A stretch of 64,000 nt of DNA from positions 868,001 to 932,000 of the forward strand of contig NZ_LLKN01000002.1 in assembly GCF_002900095.1 (NCBI RefSeq), read 5' to 3'. The DNA comes from Salegentibacter mishustinae (GTDB lineage: Bacteria; Bacteroidota; Bacteroidia; Flavobacteriales; Flavobacteriaceae). Of this stretch, positions 51,801 to 58,432 are shown one piece after another. The translations under genes and the position numbers were made by a program. The notes below the pieces were generated by a model that was given only the letters and a program-made list of their open reading frames with translations, made no database searches and was not told the origin of the DNA. Each line of letters begins with the position of its first letter. Position 1 is the first letter of the stretch.

Positions 51801-52158
51801 CCATTTTATTGGCGGGATTAAGTTTGTCAACTGGTCCCGCTATTTTTAAAACCAATAAACTTATGGACCAGAACATGAAAAGTACTGCAAAAGCACTGGC
51901 GGCTCCAGACATAAAGTTTACCATTAGCGCTACCTGCGAATTATCGGTCGCAAATGTAGAAAAGAATGCACCCAGCATTTGGTATAAAGGCGCTCCCGGC
52001 GGATGACCTACTTCAAGATTTGCGGAAGTTGCAATGTATTCTCCTGCATCCCAAAAGCTTGCTGTTGGTTCCAGTGTTAGGGTGTAAGTAGTAAGTGCAA
52101 TTAAAAATACCAGCCATCCTAATATTTTATTCCACTTCCTGAAGCTAAAATCTGTCAT
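48862..52158 (-). CDS. DUF2723 membrane protein, GT-C type glycosyltransferase
   Basis: The protein has 1098 residues. About 12 membrane helices fill the N-terminal 600 ('LGWLVFLIALTTYTLTLEPTASFWDAGEYIATSANLEVGHPPGAPLYQ' holds the acidic first loop of GT-C enzymes), and a soluble periplasmic part follows with helical repeats near the end ('KVLDLAMENMPVEHYNYYALLEPYV'). It belongs to the DUF2723/GT117 family, related to protein O-mannosyltransferases, and should use a polyprenyl-linked sugar. The DPM1-like synthase at 12.9 kb may supply it. A short acidic tail ends the protein. Confidence 0.88.
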   Translation of the reverse strand: MTDFSFRKWNKILGWLVFLIALTTYTLTLEPTASFWDAGEYIATSANLEVGHPPGAPLYQMLGAFFSTFATDNSQVALMVNFMSGAASAFAVLFMFWSISLLVLKIAGPVDKLNPANKMAVLGSALVGSLAFTYTDSFWFSAVEAEVYAMAACIMALLFYLGLLWERDMFKPRGNRWLILISLVVGLSFGVHFLGLLTIPAIGFLYFFKNYKKVTVKNFIIANIVVVAVLMFIFKLLLPYTLTFFAASELFFTNSLGLPFNTGTVIALLVIVAIFYFGINYTRKKNYFQLNTLFLCILFILIGFSSWVMLPIRSNAPTVINENSPDNARELLAYYNREQYGETHLFYGPQFSEMYAGLDEDNPYSDAKPKYEKDEEAGKYIIVNDYKNARQNLDDSHKAFLPRMWSSQHAANYMDFTGPLDFTIKQEYQGEERLVSAVNEFQNRYAQGELDNSDYHNFLRQFGDYLNVEKPSFASNIGYLLEYQIGYMYWRYFMWNFVGRQDDNQGKYTDMNGNWISGIDFIDEMHVGPQDNLPSDVKNNKARNTYYFLPLILGLIGLVFQFKRDKNNFWVLLVFFLFTGIALKIYLNERPFEPRERDYALVGSFYVFAIWIGFGAYALFDWAKKFLKPKLAAPIVIAASLLAVPVLLASENWDDHDRSGRDTTLTMAKMYLDSIDENGIIFTIGDNDTFALWYVQQIERYRTDVRIVNTSLFATDWYIDQMKRKAFESDPIPSQFENEDYNGVNDAVFAKEVTKDTIPLKTWLNYIQNDDPRTQAELQSGQMINTFPTKNVSIPVDKETVLENGIVDERFADQIVDEIVINLDTQVIYKNTLMMLDILANNNWERPIYFSGGSFKDEDYLWMKEYLQLEGVAYKLVPIKTPVDPRNPYDMGRINTDKMYDIVMNWDWGNMGSDDIYHDPETRRNSITYRSNLARLVENLLNEQDTTRAKKVLDLAMENMPVEHYNYYALLEPYVTGYYEVGEPEKAREIWEKIATHYKENLAYYGSWDIDRQYRYFNEIVSNIERYRALIDLLVVHQDEEMLEEKADEFNEHLEMFRHFYGEEEEITPAEPEETLIEEGMNSELNGGNNSLRIDSSE

Positions 52159-52347
52159 TTTTGAGTAAAATTGAATCTTATGTGGCGAATTTAATAATAA
52201 AAATAAGAATGTTTTAGTAACGGACTTTAAAACGAAATATTTTCTGAAAAGACTGAAAATAAAGCTGTTTTACAAAATTTGTTTTTCGAGAATTTAAGGC
52301 AAAATTGAGCTGATAAAAAAATACTCTTCATTTTTTAAAGAAAAAGT

Positions 52348-52377
52348 TTGCGCAATAGAAACTTTGTTTTAAATTTG
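52348..52377 (+). promoter_or_regulatory. Promoter of tRNA-Gln (TTG-N19-TAAATTTG)
   Basis: TTG at 52348-52350 and TAAATTTG at 52370-52377, 17 bases before the tRNA. The upstream part of the gap (52159-52347) shows nothing else. Confidence 0.7.
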
Positions 52378-52394
52378 CATCCGCATTACAGCAA

Positions 52395-52467
52395 TGGCCT
52401 ATGGTGTAACTGGCAACACGTCTGGTTTTGGTCCAGAAGAGTCTAGGTTCGAGCCCTAGTAGGCCAA
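52395..52467 (+). tRNA. tRNA-Gln (anticodon TTG)
   Basis: A cloverleaf can be folded: acceptor arms TGGCCTA and TAGGCCA, anticodon stem TCTGG/CCAGA with loop TTTTGGT giving anticodon TTG, and a T arm CTAGG-TTCGAGC-CCTAG. The CCA end is not encoded. The U1-A72 pair is typical for tRNA-Gln. A promoter precedes it and a terminator follows. Confidence 0.95.
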
Positions 52468-52474
52468 CAAAATT

Positions 52475-52507
52475 AACCGAATTCTGAAAAGAGTTCGGTT
52501 TTTTGTT
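52475..52507 (+). terminator. Terminator after tRNA-Gln
   Basis: AACCGAA and TTCGGTT pair, followed by a T-rich run (TTTTTTGTTTTTT). Confidence 0.8.
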
Positions 52508-52545
52508 TTTTGGAATAATTTGCCCGGCACATATTTCTAAAAAGT

Positions 52546-52583
52546 GCGTCATTGTGAGGAGGCGTTAGCCAACGTGGCAATTT
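52546..52583. repeat. Intergenic repeat of the CGTCATTG-GAGGAGGCG type
   Basis: CGTCATTGTGAGGAGGCGTT...AACGTGGCAA resembles a widespread Bacteroidota dispersed repeat (CGTCATTGCGAGGAGGCG...GTGGCAATC). It differs from the palindromes of this window but starts with the same CGTCAT. Confidence 0.55.
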
Positions 52584-52625
52584 ATAATTACGCTTTATTC
52601 CTTCTTTCGTAATAACGGAAAAGCA

Positions 52626-53387
52626 TTAGCTAAGATTAAATCCTACCCCAATTTGTAGTTGTGAAGTATATTCCCTGGTGTTTAAAGGTGTTTTACTGTC
52701 AAAATAATAATCGTAGATCATAAAAACCTTAAACCAATTTGCCAGCGGAATATCCAGCCTGAATTGTTTTAGAATCCTGTAATCCTCTAAATTTCTATAA
52801 AGTGGTTGATAGTAAACGGTATTAGTGATAGAAAATCTATTAGATTTGGAGAGATAGGAAATTGATAAGTAGGTGCTATTTCTATGATTATAATTTGTTG
52901 AACCAGCCCTGTCGCTATATTCTACCTCATACAAATAGCTGTTTCCCAGGTAACCTGTAAAATATTCCCGGTCCATCCATTTCATCCTTAAACCTGCACC
53001 AACCAGGTTTCTTTGTTCTACCACCAAAAGTTGATTGTATTGTCCCTGGAGAAAAGCCTCCAGTCTCAATAGGTTGCTGAATTTGTAATTAAATCTTGTA
53101 TGTAGAAACCAGGAGTTCTGTAAATTTCCTTCTTCAGCATCTATTAATTTGTAGTTCCCTAAAAAAAGATAGATTTTCCTTAAATCTTTAGATTTTAATT
53201 GCGTGGTAAGCGTTCCATTTAGTTGATTTACCGCTAGTCCATCATTATTAGAATGGTTAAAAGCAAAATCGGCATTCAATACAAAACGAGAAGAATCGGT
53301 TTGAAGTCTTTTAGTTTCTATGTTTACTAATTGGGCGTTTGCAAAAATTGGGCAGAGTAAAAGGAGAAAAAGAAATCTTTTGAACAT
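52626..53387 (-). CDS. DUF481-type outer-membrane protein
   Basis: From ATG 53387 the protein has 253 residues: a signal peptide (MFKRFLFLLLLCPIFANAQ) and a beta-barrel of alternating strands ('RFVLNADFAFNHSNNDGLAVN', 'HTRFNYKFSNLLRLEAFLQGQYNQ', 'YTSQLQIGVGFNLS'). The pattern fits DUF481 proteins, salt-inducible outer-membrane barrels of unknown function. An ATG at 53405 is rejected because a -7 box at 53403-53410 overlaps it. The gene stands alone. Confidence 0.85.
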   Translation of the reverse strand: MFKRFLFLLLLCPIFANAQLVNIETKRLQTDSSRFVLNADFAFNHSNNDGLAVNQLNGTLTTQLKSKDLRKIYLFLGNYKLIDAEEGNLQNSWFLHTRFNYKFSNLLRLEAFLQGQYNQLLVVEQRNLVGAGLRMKWMDREYFTGYLGNSYLYEVEYSDRAGSTNYNHRNSTYLSISYLSKSNRFSITNTVYYQPLYRNLEDYRILKQFRLDIPLANWFKVFMIYDYYFDSKTPLNTREYTSQLQIGVGFNLS

Positions 53388-53402
53388 TAGGTCTATTTGG
53401 GG

Positions 53403-53410
53403 CAAAGATA
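53403..53410 (-). promoter_or_regulatory. -7 box of the DUF481 gene
   Basis: TATCTTTG on the minus strand, 15 bases upstream of ATG 53387; it decides for the later start codon. Confidence 0.5.
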
Positions 53411-53579
53411 AAAACTAGGCACTATATGTAAAAAGACAAATATCTAATTCCTTAATTTTAGCTGAATTGTAAAAATAATACCTGTTTCTAGTTTTTTCTT
53501 AAAAAATTAAGATCCCGTTTTCTTAATAATTCGTTCAACACTTTGTAATTTAGTTTCCATAAATCCTAACCAATAAAAT

Positions 53580-54812
53580 GTGGCTTTAGAATTTTTTAAA
53601 GAAAACGAGCAAGTATTTAATACCTTATTCGAAGCGGCTTCAGAGGGTGTTGTGGTGGTAAACGATCAGCAAACAATCGTTACCGCAAACAAGGCTGCCC
53701 TGGAGATGTTCGGGTACCAAAAAGAAGAGCTTGTAGGAGCAAACCTCAATATCCTTATTCCTAAACAATATAAAGCCAACCATCATGAACATTTCGATAA
53801 GTTTATGGCTCATAGCGAAAAGAGACAGATGGGCCACGGAAGGGATCTTTTTGGAGTGAAAAAAAACGGAACGCAATTTCCTGTTGAAGCAGGATTGAAT
53901 CCGTTTAAGGTAGATGGTGAGCGCTTTGTAATGTCTTTAATTGTAGATATTACGATTAGAAAAGAAAACCAGCGTCAAATTAGAGAATTGAATGCTGAAT
54001 TGGAGGATAAAATAAAGATAAGAACCCAGGAACTTAGTAATACGGTTGATGACCTGGAGAAGGAAATTTCAAAAAGAAAAGAGGCGGAAAAACGAATTAA
54101 ACTGGCCTTAAAACAGGAAAAAGAACTCAATGAATTAAAAACGAAATTTCTTTCCCTGGTTTCACACGAATTTAAAACCCCGCTAAGCGGAATACTTACT
54201 TCGGCCACTTTAGCCGAAAAATATACCCAAACCGAACAACAGGAGAAACGTACAAAGCACCTTACCACCATAAAAAACAAGGTGCATTATCTCAATAATA
54301 TTCTAAACGATTTCCTTTCGCTGGAGCGCCTGGAATCTGGTAATGTAAATTATAAATACACTGCATTTAGTCTTAATAAGTTAGTGAACGAGGTGATTTA
54401 CAATGCCAATGTAACACTTAAACACGGGCAGGAAATAGAGTATGATAATGACATGGAAGATGTTACCCTATATCAGGATGAAAAGATCCTGGAACTCATT
54501 CTTTCAAATTTAATCGGGAATTCTATTAAATATTCGCCAGAAGATTCCACGATATATTTCAGAATATTTCCGAAGGATAAAAAGATTATTTTTGAAGTAG
54601 AGGATGAAGGAATGGGAATTCCGCAGAAAGATCAGAAGCATATCTTTGAGCGTTATTTTAGGGCTGAAAATGCCCTGCTAAACCAGGGAACCGGGATTGG
54701 GCTCAATATTGTAAAGGTGCACGTAGAAAATATGGGCGGCACCATATTTTTTGAAAGTGTAGAAAATAAAGGCACTAAATTTACCGTAACATTACCTAAC
54801 CAAAATAGATAG
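53580..54812 (+). CDS. Soluble PAS sensor histidine kinase
   Basis: The protein has 410 residues and starts with GTG (MALEFFKENEQ); the overlapping ATG at 53578 meets a stop after two codons. A PAS domain (about 12-128), a coiled coil (130-185), HisKA with H196 in 'FLSLVSHEFKTPLSG' and HATPase_c ('NLIGNSIKYS', 'VEDEGMGIPQKDQKHIFERYFR', 'GTGIGLNIV') follow. No membrane helix, so it senses a cytosolic signal. PAS residues H68 and R88 align with heme-contact positions of FixL, but many non-heme PAS domains share them. The partner is the receiver-CRP protein encoded 39 bases downstream. Confidence 0.92.
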   Translation: MALEFFKENEQVFNTLFEAASEGVVVVNDQQTIVTANKAALEMFGYQKEELVGANLNILIPKQYKANHHEHFDKFMAHSEKRQMGHGRDLFGVKKNGTQFPVEAGLNPFKVDGERFVMSLIVDITIRKENQRQIRELNAELEDKIKIRTQELSNTVDDLEKEISKRKEAEKRIKLALKQEKELNELKTKFLSLVSHEFKTPLSGILTSATLAEKYTQTEQQEKRTKHLTTIKNKVHYLNNILNDFLSLERLESGNVNYKYTAFSLNKLVNEVIYNANVTLKHGQEIEYDNDMEDVTLYQDEKILELILSNLIGNSIKYSPEDSTIYFRIFPKDKKIIFEVEDEGMGIPQKDQKHIFERYFRAENALLNQGTGIGLNIVKVHVENMGGTIFFESVENKGTKFTVTLPNQNR

Positions 54813-54851
54813 TCACCAGTTTTTGTTGGTGAACATTGAAAATAGTTTGAA

Positions 54852-55883
54852 ATGAAGAAAATACTTTTAATTGAAGACGATGTAACCGTTAGGGAGAATA
54901 CAGCCGAATTGCTGGAACTCTCAAATTATGAAGTAGTAACCGCGCCCGATGGAAAAAAAGGCGTAGATAAAGCCAAAGAAGAAATTCCAGATATTATTGT
55001 GTGCGATATTATGATGCCAGAGCTAGATGGCTACGATGTGCTTAGTAGGTTATCTGAAGATCCTACCACAAAAGGAATTCCTTTTATTTTTCTTTCCGCA
55101 AAAACCGAGCATAAAGATGTAAGAAGAGGAATGGATCTTGGAGCAGACGACTATCTAACCAAACCTTTTGAAGAAGAAGATCTCTTAAGTGCAATTGAAA
55201 GTAGATTAGCGAAAGTAGAAATCTTACAATCTCAGAAAAATGAAGATGAGGGTGAATCTGTACAAAATTTATCTGCTTTTAGGGAAATGATGAGAAACCG
55301 GGAACAAATACAGTTTAAAGCCGGTGAGAGTATTTATGAAGAAGGAAAATCTTCGCTTCATTTTTATATGGTAGGCCGCGGCGTGGTAAAAGCTCATAAA
55401 TTTGATAGCAGGGGGAAAGAGATGATCACTGAATTGTACAAAGAAGATGACTTTTTTGGAAACCTTAGCTTTAATAAAAATTCGGCTTATGGAGAGTACG
55501 CCACAGCTTTAGAAGACAGTTTGCTTTACGTGGTTTCCAAAGATAATTTGCGTGGTATTCTGAAGAATAACAGCAATATTAGCATGGAATTATTGCAGGA
55601 AATGGGCGATCATTTAATGGGTGTAAAAGAGCAATTAATGGAAATTGCCTATGCTTCGGTGAGAAGAAAAACTGCACGCACCATTTTGCTATTCGCTCAT
55701 AAAATAAAGAAAAATCCTTTGCACAGCATTAGGATCTCCCGCGCCGACCTGGCGGGAGTTGCAGGTATAGCCTCAGAAACTTTAATAAGAACTCTTTCAG
55801 ATTTTAAAAAAGAAGGACTAATAGAGATTGAAGGGCGAAATGTCAAGCTCTTAGACGCCGAAAAACTGGAGCGTATTAGTTAA
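54852..55883 (+). CDS. Response regulator fused to a CRP/FNR-type transcription factor
   Basis: The protein has 343 residues. A receiver domain (1-122) with phosphoacceptor D52 in 'IIVCDIMMPELDGYDVL' and 'SAKTEHKD...DYLTKPF' is joined by a short linker to a cyclic-nucleotide-binding-like domain (about 150-260, 'QFKAGESIYEEGKSSLHFYMVGRGVVKAHKFDSRGKEM') and an HTH_Crp domain (about 265-343, 'ISRADLAGVAGIASETLIRTLSDFKKEGLIEI'). Phosphorylation by the PAS kinase likely drives DNA binding. No N-terminal Fe-S cysteines as in FNR are seen. It sits between its kinase and a stress gene that has a matching dyad. Confidence 0.93.
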   Translation: MKKILLIEDDVTVRENTAELLELSNYEVVTAPDGKKGVDKAKEEIPDIIVCDIMMPELDGYDVLSRLSEDPTTKGIPFIFLSAKTEHKDVRRGMDLGADDYLTKPFEEEDLLSAIESRLAKVEILQSQKNEDEGESVQNLSAFREMMRNREQIQFKAGESIYEEGKSSLHFYMVGRGVVKAHKFDSRGKEMITELYKEDDFFGNLSFNKNSAYGEYATALEDSLLYVVSKDNLRGILKNNSNISMELLQEMGDHLMGVKEQLMEIAYASVRRKTARTILLFAHKIKKNPLHSIRISRADLAGVAGIASETLIRTLSDFKKEGLIEIEGRNVKLLDAEKLERIS

Positions 55884-55893
55884 TTTTTCGAAG

Positions 55894-55939
55894 ACCTGAC
55901 GGGAATCATATTTGGGATTGATCTTTCAAACTATTTTTG
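55894..55939 (+). promoter_or_regulatory. CRP/FNR-type dyad and promoter of the universal stress gene
   Basis: The dyad ACCTGA-N6-TCATAT (55894-55911) is centred at 55902.5. A promoter follows: TTG (55912-55914), 17 bases, TATTTTTG (55932-55939). The dyad centre is exactly 33 bases before the centre of the -7 box, about -40.5 from the start of transcription, which is the class II activator position. Confidence 0.65.
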
Positions 55940-55968
55940 GCCAAAATTAGCGCTGAAATTTCAAGCCC

Positions 55969-56712
55969 ATGAATGTTTTAATACTTACAGACTTTTCTGC
56001 TCAGGCCTATAATGCTGCCAGGTATGCCCTAAACTCTACGCCTGGGCCATCTAATTTTTATGTGCTCCATGCTTCTAATGGGGAAGCTGCACAAATGGAT
56101 GAGGCTCTTTCAGAATTGGTAGGTAAACTTAAGAAACAGCCTGCGGCGAAGCAGCATTGTTTTTCAGCTCTTCCTTTTTCCGATAATCTTATTAACGCAA
56201 CTCGAAAAGCTGTTATAGAAAAACGAATTGATATAATAGTGATGGGAGCTTCAGGAAAAAATACTTCTAATTTTCAGGGGCTTGGAGGAAATACCTGTAA
56301 CGTAGTAAAGAAAGTGAAATGCCCGGTGTTGGTGGTGCCAAACTGCGATTTTGAGCAATGGGAGCAATTATATCTTCCTTTAGATTTACGTTTTCCGGTA
56401 AATACCCAGGCGTTACAGTTATTGCAAAAGCTGCCGGTAACAGAAAATGTATCGCTAAATGTTTGGGAATTCGATCTAAATAATTCGGGAGCGAATATTG
56501 AGGATTTCAAGTCGGTTAATTACGAGCTTCATCGCCAAACCTTAAAAAAAGAATCAGATTTTCTGGATAAGTTCTGGCCAGAAGCGAATGCTAAGGCCAA
56601 TCTAATCGTATTTTTTGCCCGTCAACTTCATATTACCGAAAAGCTTTTAAACAGGCTTTCTACTGTGGGAAAAAGAAAGCAAAATCTTCCTGTACTTATA
56701 CTTCACGGGTAA
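55969..56712 (+). CDS. Universal stress protein, two-domain
   Basis: The protein has 247 residues. The first UspA domain is normal ('NVLILTDFSAQAYNAARYAL', 'IIVMGASGKN...GNTCNVVKKVKCPVLVVPN', with the GxG-type nucleotide motif). The second, after 'QLYLPLDLRFPVNTQALQLL', is degenerate and lacks the ATP motif. Such proteins respond to oxygen limitation or stress. It is 85 bases after the receiver-CRP gene and has its own dyad and promoter. Confidence 0.88.
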   Translation: MNVLILTDFSAQAYNAARYALNSTPGPSNFYVLHASNGEAAQMDEALSELVGKLKKQPAAKQHCFSALPFSDNLINATRKAVIEKRIDIIVMGASGKNTSNFQGLGGNTCNVVKKVKCPVLVVPNCDFEQWEQLYLPLDLRFPVNTQALQLLQKLPVTENVSLNVWEFDLNNSGANIEDFKSVNYELHRQTLKKESDFLDKFWPEANAKANLIVFFARQLHITEKLLNRLSTVGKRKQNLPVLILHG

Positions 56713-56881
56713 TCTTATAAGTTTTGGTTAAAGTTTGCTCTTAACCTATTAAAATCTAACCTTTAAGCGCTTGTGTTTTTGCTAAATATAGCAGAAAGCC
56801 CTATGTTTATGAATTAAGGATTAAAGCAATTTTGCGCTTTTAGTTCCGCAGGAAAAAATTAAAATTTTTAAAGAGGAAATT

Positions 56882-57448
56882 ATGACTAAAGAGGAAGTAT
56901 TAAATAGATTAAAAGAAGGTAATCAACGTTTTATTGAGGATAAAAAGGAGGGGAAATTACAGGATAAATCCCGAAGAGAAGAGTTAACCGGCGGGCAGTC
57001 ACCTTACGCTATTGTTTTGAGCTGTGCCGATAGCCGTGTAGTGCCAGAACTTGCTTTTGACACAGGCCTTGGAGAATTGTTTACCGTGAGGGTAGCGGGA
57101 AATATTGCCAATAGCTCCTCTATTGCCAGTATGGAATATGCTGTAGCGATTTTGGGGACCGAAATTATTGTAGTAATGGGACATGAAAGCTGTGGTGCTG
57201 TTAATGCTGCTATGAGTGGAGGCGATAATGGCTATAATTTAAATCATCTTGTTTCCCATATTGCTCCTGCTATTGCAGCCTCTAAAAAAGATGCGACTGT
57301 AAATGAGGTAGTGAAGAAAAATGCACACTTAACTGCCGAAGAACTTACCAGACGTTCTACGATAATTAAAGACGCTGTAGATAGCGGAAAATTAAAAATT
57401 GTACCGGCTTATTATAATCTCGATTCCGGGAAAGTAGATTTTCTATAA
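56882..57448 (+). CDS. Beta-class carbonic anhydrase
   Basis: The protein has 188 residues. It interconverts CO2 and bicarbonate. Zinc ligands C48, H101 and C104 and the catalytic dyad D50-R52 are in 'SCADSRVVPELAFDTGLGELFTVRVAGN' and 'VMGHESCGAVNAA'. No signal peptide, so it is cytosolic. It follows the stress gene after 169 bases; a CAATTTTG at 56827 could be a -7 box, but I find no dyad before it. A terminator follows. Confidence 0.95.
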   Translation: MTKEEVLNRLKEGNQRFIEDKKEGKLQDKSRREELTGGQSPYAIVLSCADSRVVPELAFDTGLGELFTVRVAGNIANSSSIASMEYAVAILGTEIIVVMGHESCGAVNAAMSGGDNGYNLNHLVSHIAPAIAASKKDATVNEVVKKNAHLTAEELTRRSTIIKDAVDSGKLKIVPAYYNLDSGKVDFL

Positions 57449-57466
57449 ATATATTTATTTCATAAC

Positions 57467-57503
57467 AAAAGCCCTAAAAGTATCTGCTTTTAGGGCTTTT
57501 TTT
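57467..57503 (+). terminator. Terminator after the carbonic anhydrase gene
   Basis: AAAAGCCCTAAAAG and CTTTTAGGGCTTTT pair over 14 bases, followed by more T. Confidence 0.9.
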
Positions 57504-57524
57504 GTTCAGTTTAAATGAAAAAAA

Positions 57525-57602
57525 CGTCATCCTGAACCTGTTTCAGGATCTAAGTCGTTTGAATCGAAAGATATTAGAAGCTGAAACCAGTTCAGCTTGA
57601 CG
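57525..57602. repeat. Dispersed palindromic repeat, two complete units
   Basis: ATCCTGAACCTGTTTCAGGAT (57529-57549) preceded by CGTC, and AAGCTGAA-ACCAG-TTCAGCTT followed by GACG (to 57602). The CGTC...GACG edges are inverted, so the two units form a larger symmetric element. Confidence 0.75.
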
Positions 57603-57623
57603 AAATTAACCTTTTTATATAAT

Positions 57624-58007
57624 CTATTTTCTTGCCTGAAACATCTTTAAATATAAATGAGAAGACATTTTACGAGCGTTGTTTTTAGCCCGGTTGGCTA
57701 GTTCGCCCTCAAACAATTCGTCTATAGTTTCAAACCATAGGTTTAGCCATATTCCAAAATGATAGGAAGAAATTTCCTGGTGATTTTCCTGATCTACCTT
57801 AACATGAACTTTTTGCGGGTTCCCTGTATAAAGTGCTTTAAAAAAGAGGTTGCTTTCCCAGAAATCGGTTAACTTTTCGAGATGTGCATCCCAATCCTGT
57901 ATAACCTCATTAAAAAAATGACCAATTTCAGGGTTTTGCCTTACTTTTTTATAGAACCCGGAAACAAGTAAAAAAACATCTTCCCGGGTTTTAATATCAC
58001 CAGACAT
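57624..58007 (-). CDS. Group III truncated hemoglobin
   Basis: The protein has 127 residues, with 'DVFLLVSGFYKKVRQNPEIGHFFNEVIQDWDAHLEKLTDFWESNLF' typical of group III (trHbP). The likely proximal His is H68 in 'QKVHVKVD'; 'YHFGIWLNLWFETIDELFEG' is the following family motif. In Campylobacter the group III protein helps with oxygen supply and nitrosative stress; the role here is inferred. It follows the small membrane protein gene after nine bases in one transcript, with a CRP-like dyad upstream. Confidence 0.92.
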   Translation of the reverse strand: MSGDIKTREDVFLLVSGFYKKVRQNPEIGHFFNEVIQDWDAHLEKLTDFWESNLFFKALYTGNPQKVHVKVDQENHQEISSYHFGIWLNLWFETIDELFEGELANRAKNNARKMSSHLYLKMFQARK

Positions 58008-58016
58008 AAAAAGTAT

Positions 58017-58298
58017 TTAAAAAATATTTATAAGAATAAAGGTAGTGGAAATAGCAAGGCTTAGTAACAGAGCATTAAAAACAACTTTAGATTTGAATTG
58101 CGCTAAAATTACCGTGTTAAAACCCATACAGGCTACCACAACAATAAATAGTTGAAACATATCTAAAAAGCTGTGTCCGTTCATTAAAATTAGCATAGCC
58201 GCTACAGATCCTAAACAACTGGAAGCTATAATTCCCATTGCTGAATATCCCAAGCTCATCTCTTCAAAATCGACTAGTAAATTCTTGTAAAGTTTCAT
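58017..58298 (-). CDS. Small three-helix membrane protein
   Basis: The protein has 93 residues with three predicted membrane helices (about 20-40, 46-64 and 74-92) and a short charged N-terminus ('MKLYKNLLVDFEEMSLGYSA'). I do not recognise a named family. It is the first gene of the hemoglobin operon (nine-base gap), which suggests a link to respiration or oxygen handling. The upstream dyad with a -7 box at the correct distance supports this start. Confidence 0.72.
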   Translation of the reverse strand: MKLYKNLLVDFEEMSLGYSAMGIIASSCLGSVAAMLILMNGHSFLDMFQLFIVVVACMGFNTVILAQFKSKVVFNALLLSLAISTTFILINIF

Positions 58299-58321
58299 GA
58301 TTTTAATTTTTAATTCTGGCG

Positions 58322-58367
58322 TAAAATTAAAGGGACAACAGTAGTTTTTTTATGAGTAAAATCATAA
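58322..58367 (-). promoter_or_regulatory. CRP/FNR-type dyad and -7 box of the hemoglobin operon
   Basis: TTATGA-N6-TCATAA (58350-58367), a perfect dyad centred at 58358.5, lies upstream on the minus strand of TAATTTTA (58322-58329, centre 58325.5, last base off consensus). The distance is 33 bases, exactly as in front of the stress gene. There is no TTG -33 element, as expected for an activated promoter. Confidence 0.65.
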
Positions 58368-58375
58368 GAACCGAA

Positions 58376-58411
58376 AAAAAGCCTGAAGAAAGTTGAGTTT
58401 CTTCAGGCTTT
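58376..58411 (-). terminator. Terminator of the CoA-transferase transcript
   Basis: AAGCCTGAAGAAA and TTTCTTCAGGCTT pair over 13 bases around a six-base loop; seven T follow on the minus strand. Confidence 0.9.
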
Positions 58412-58432
58412 AAAATCATTAAAAATATTCTT

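Noticed and set aside
56713-56881. CRP-type dyad ahead of the carbonic anhydrase gene
   Set aside because: Expected from the neighbours, but no TGA-N6-TCA lies 33 bases before the possible -7 box or elsewhere in the gap.
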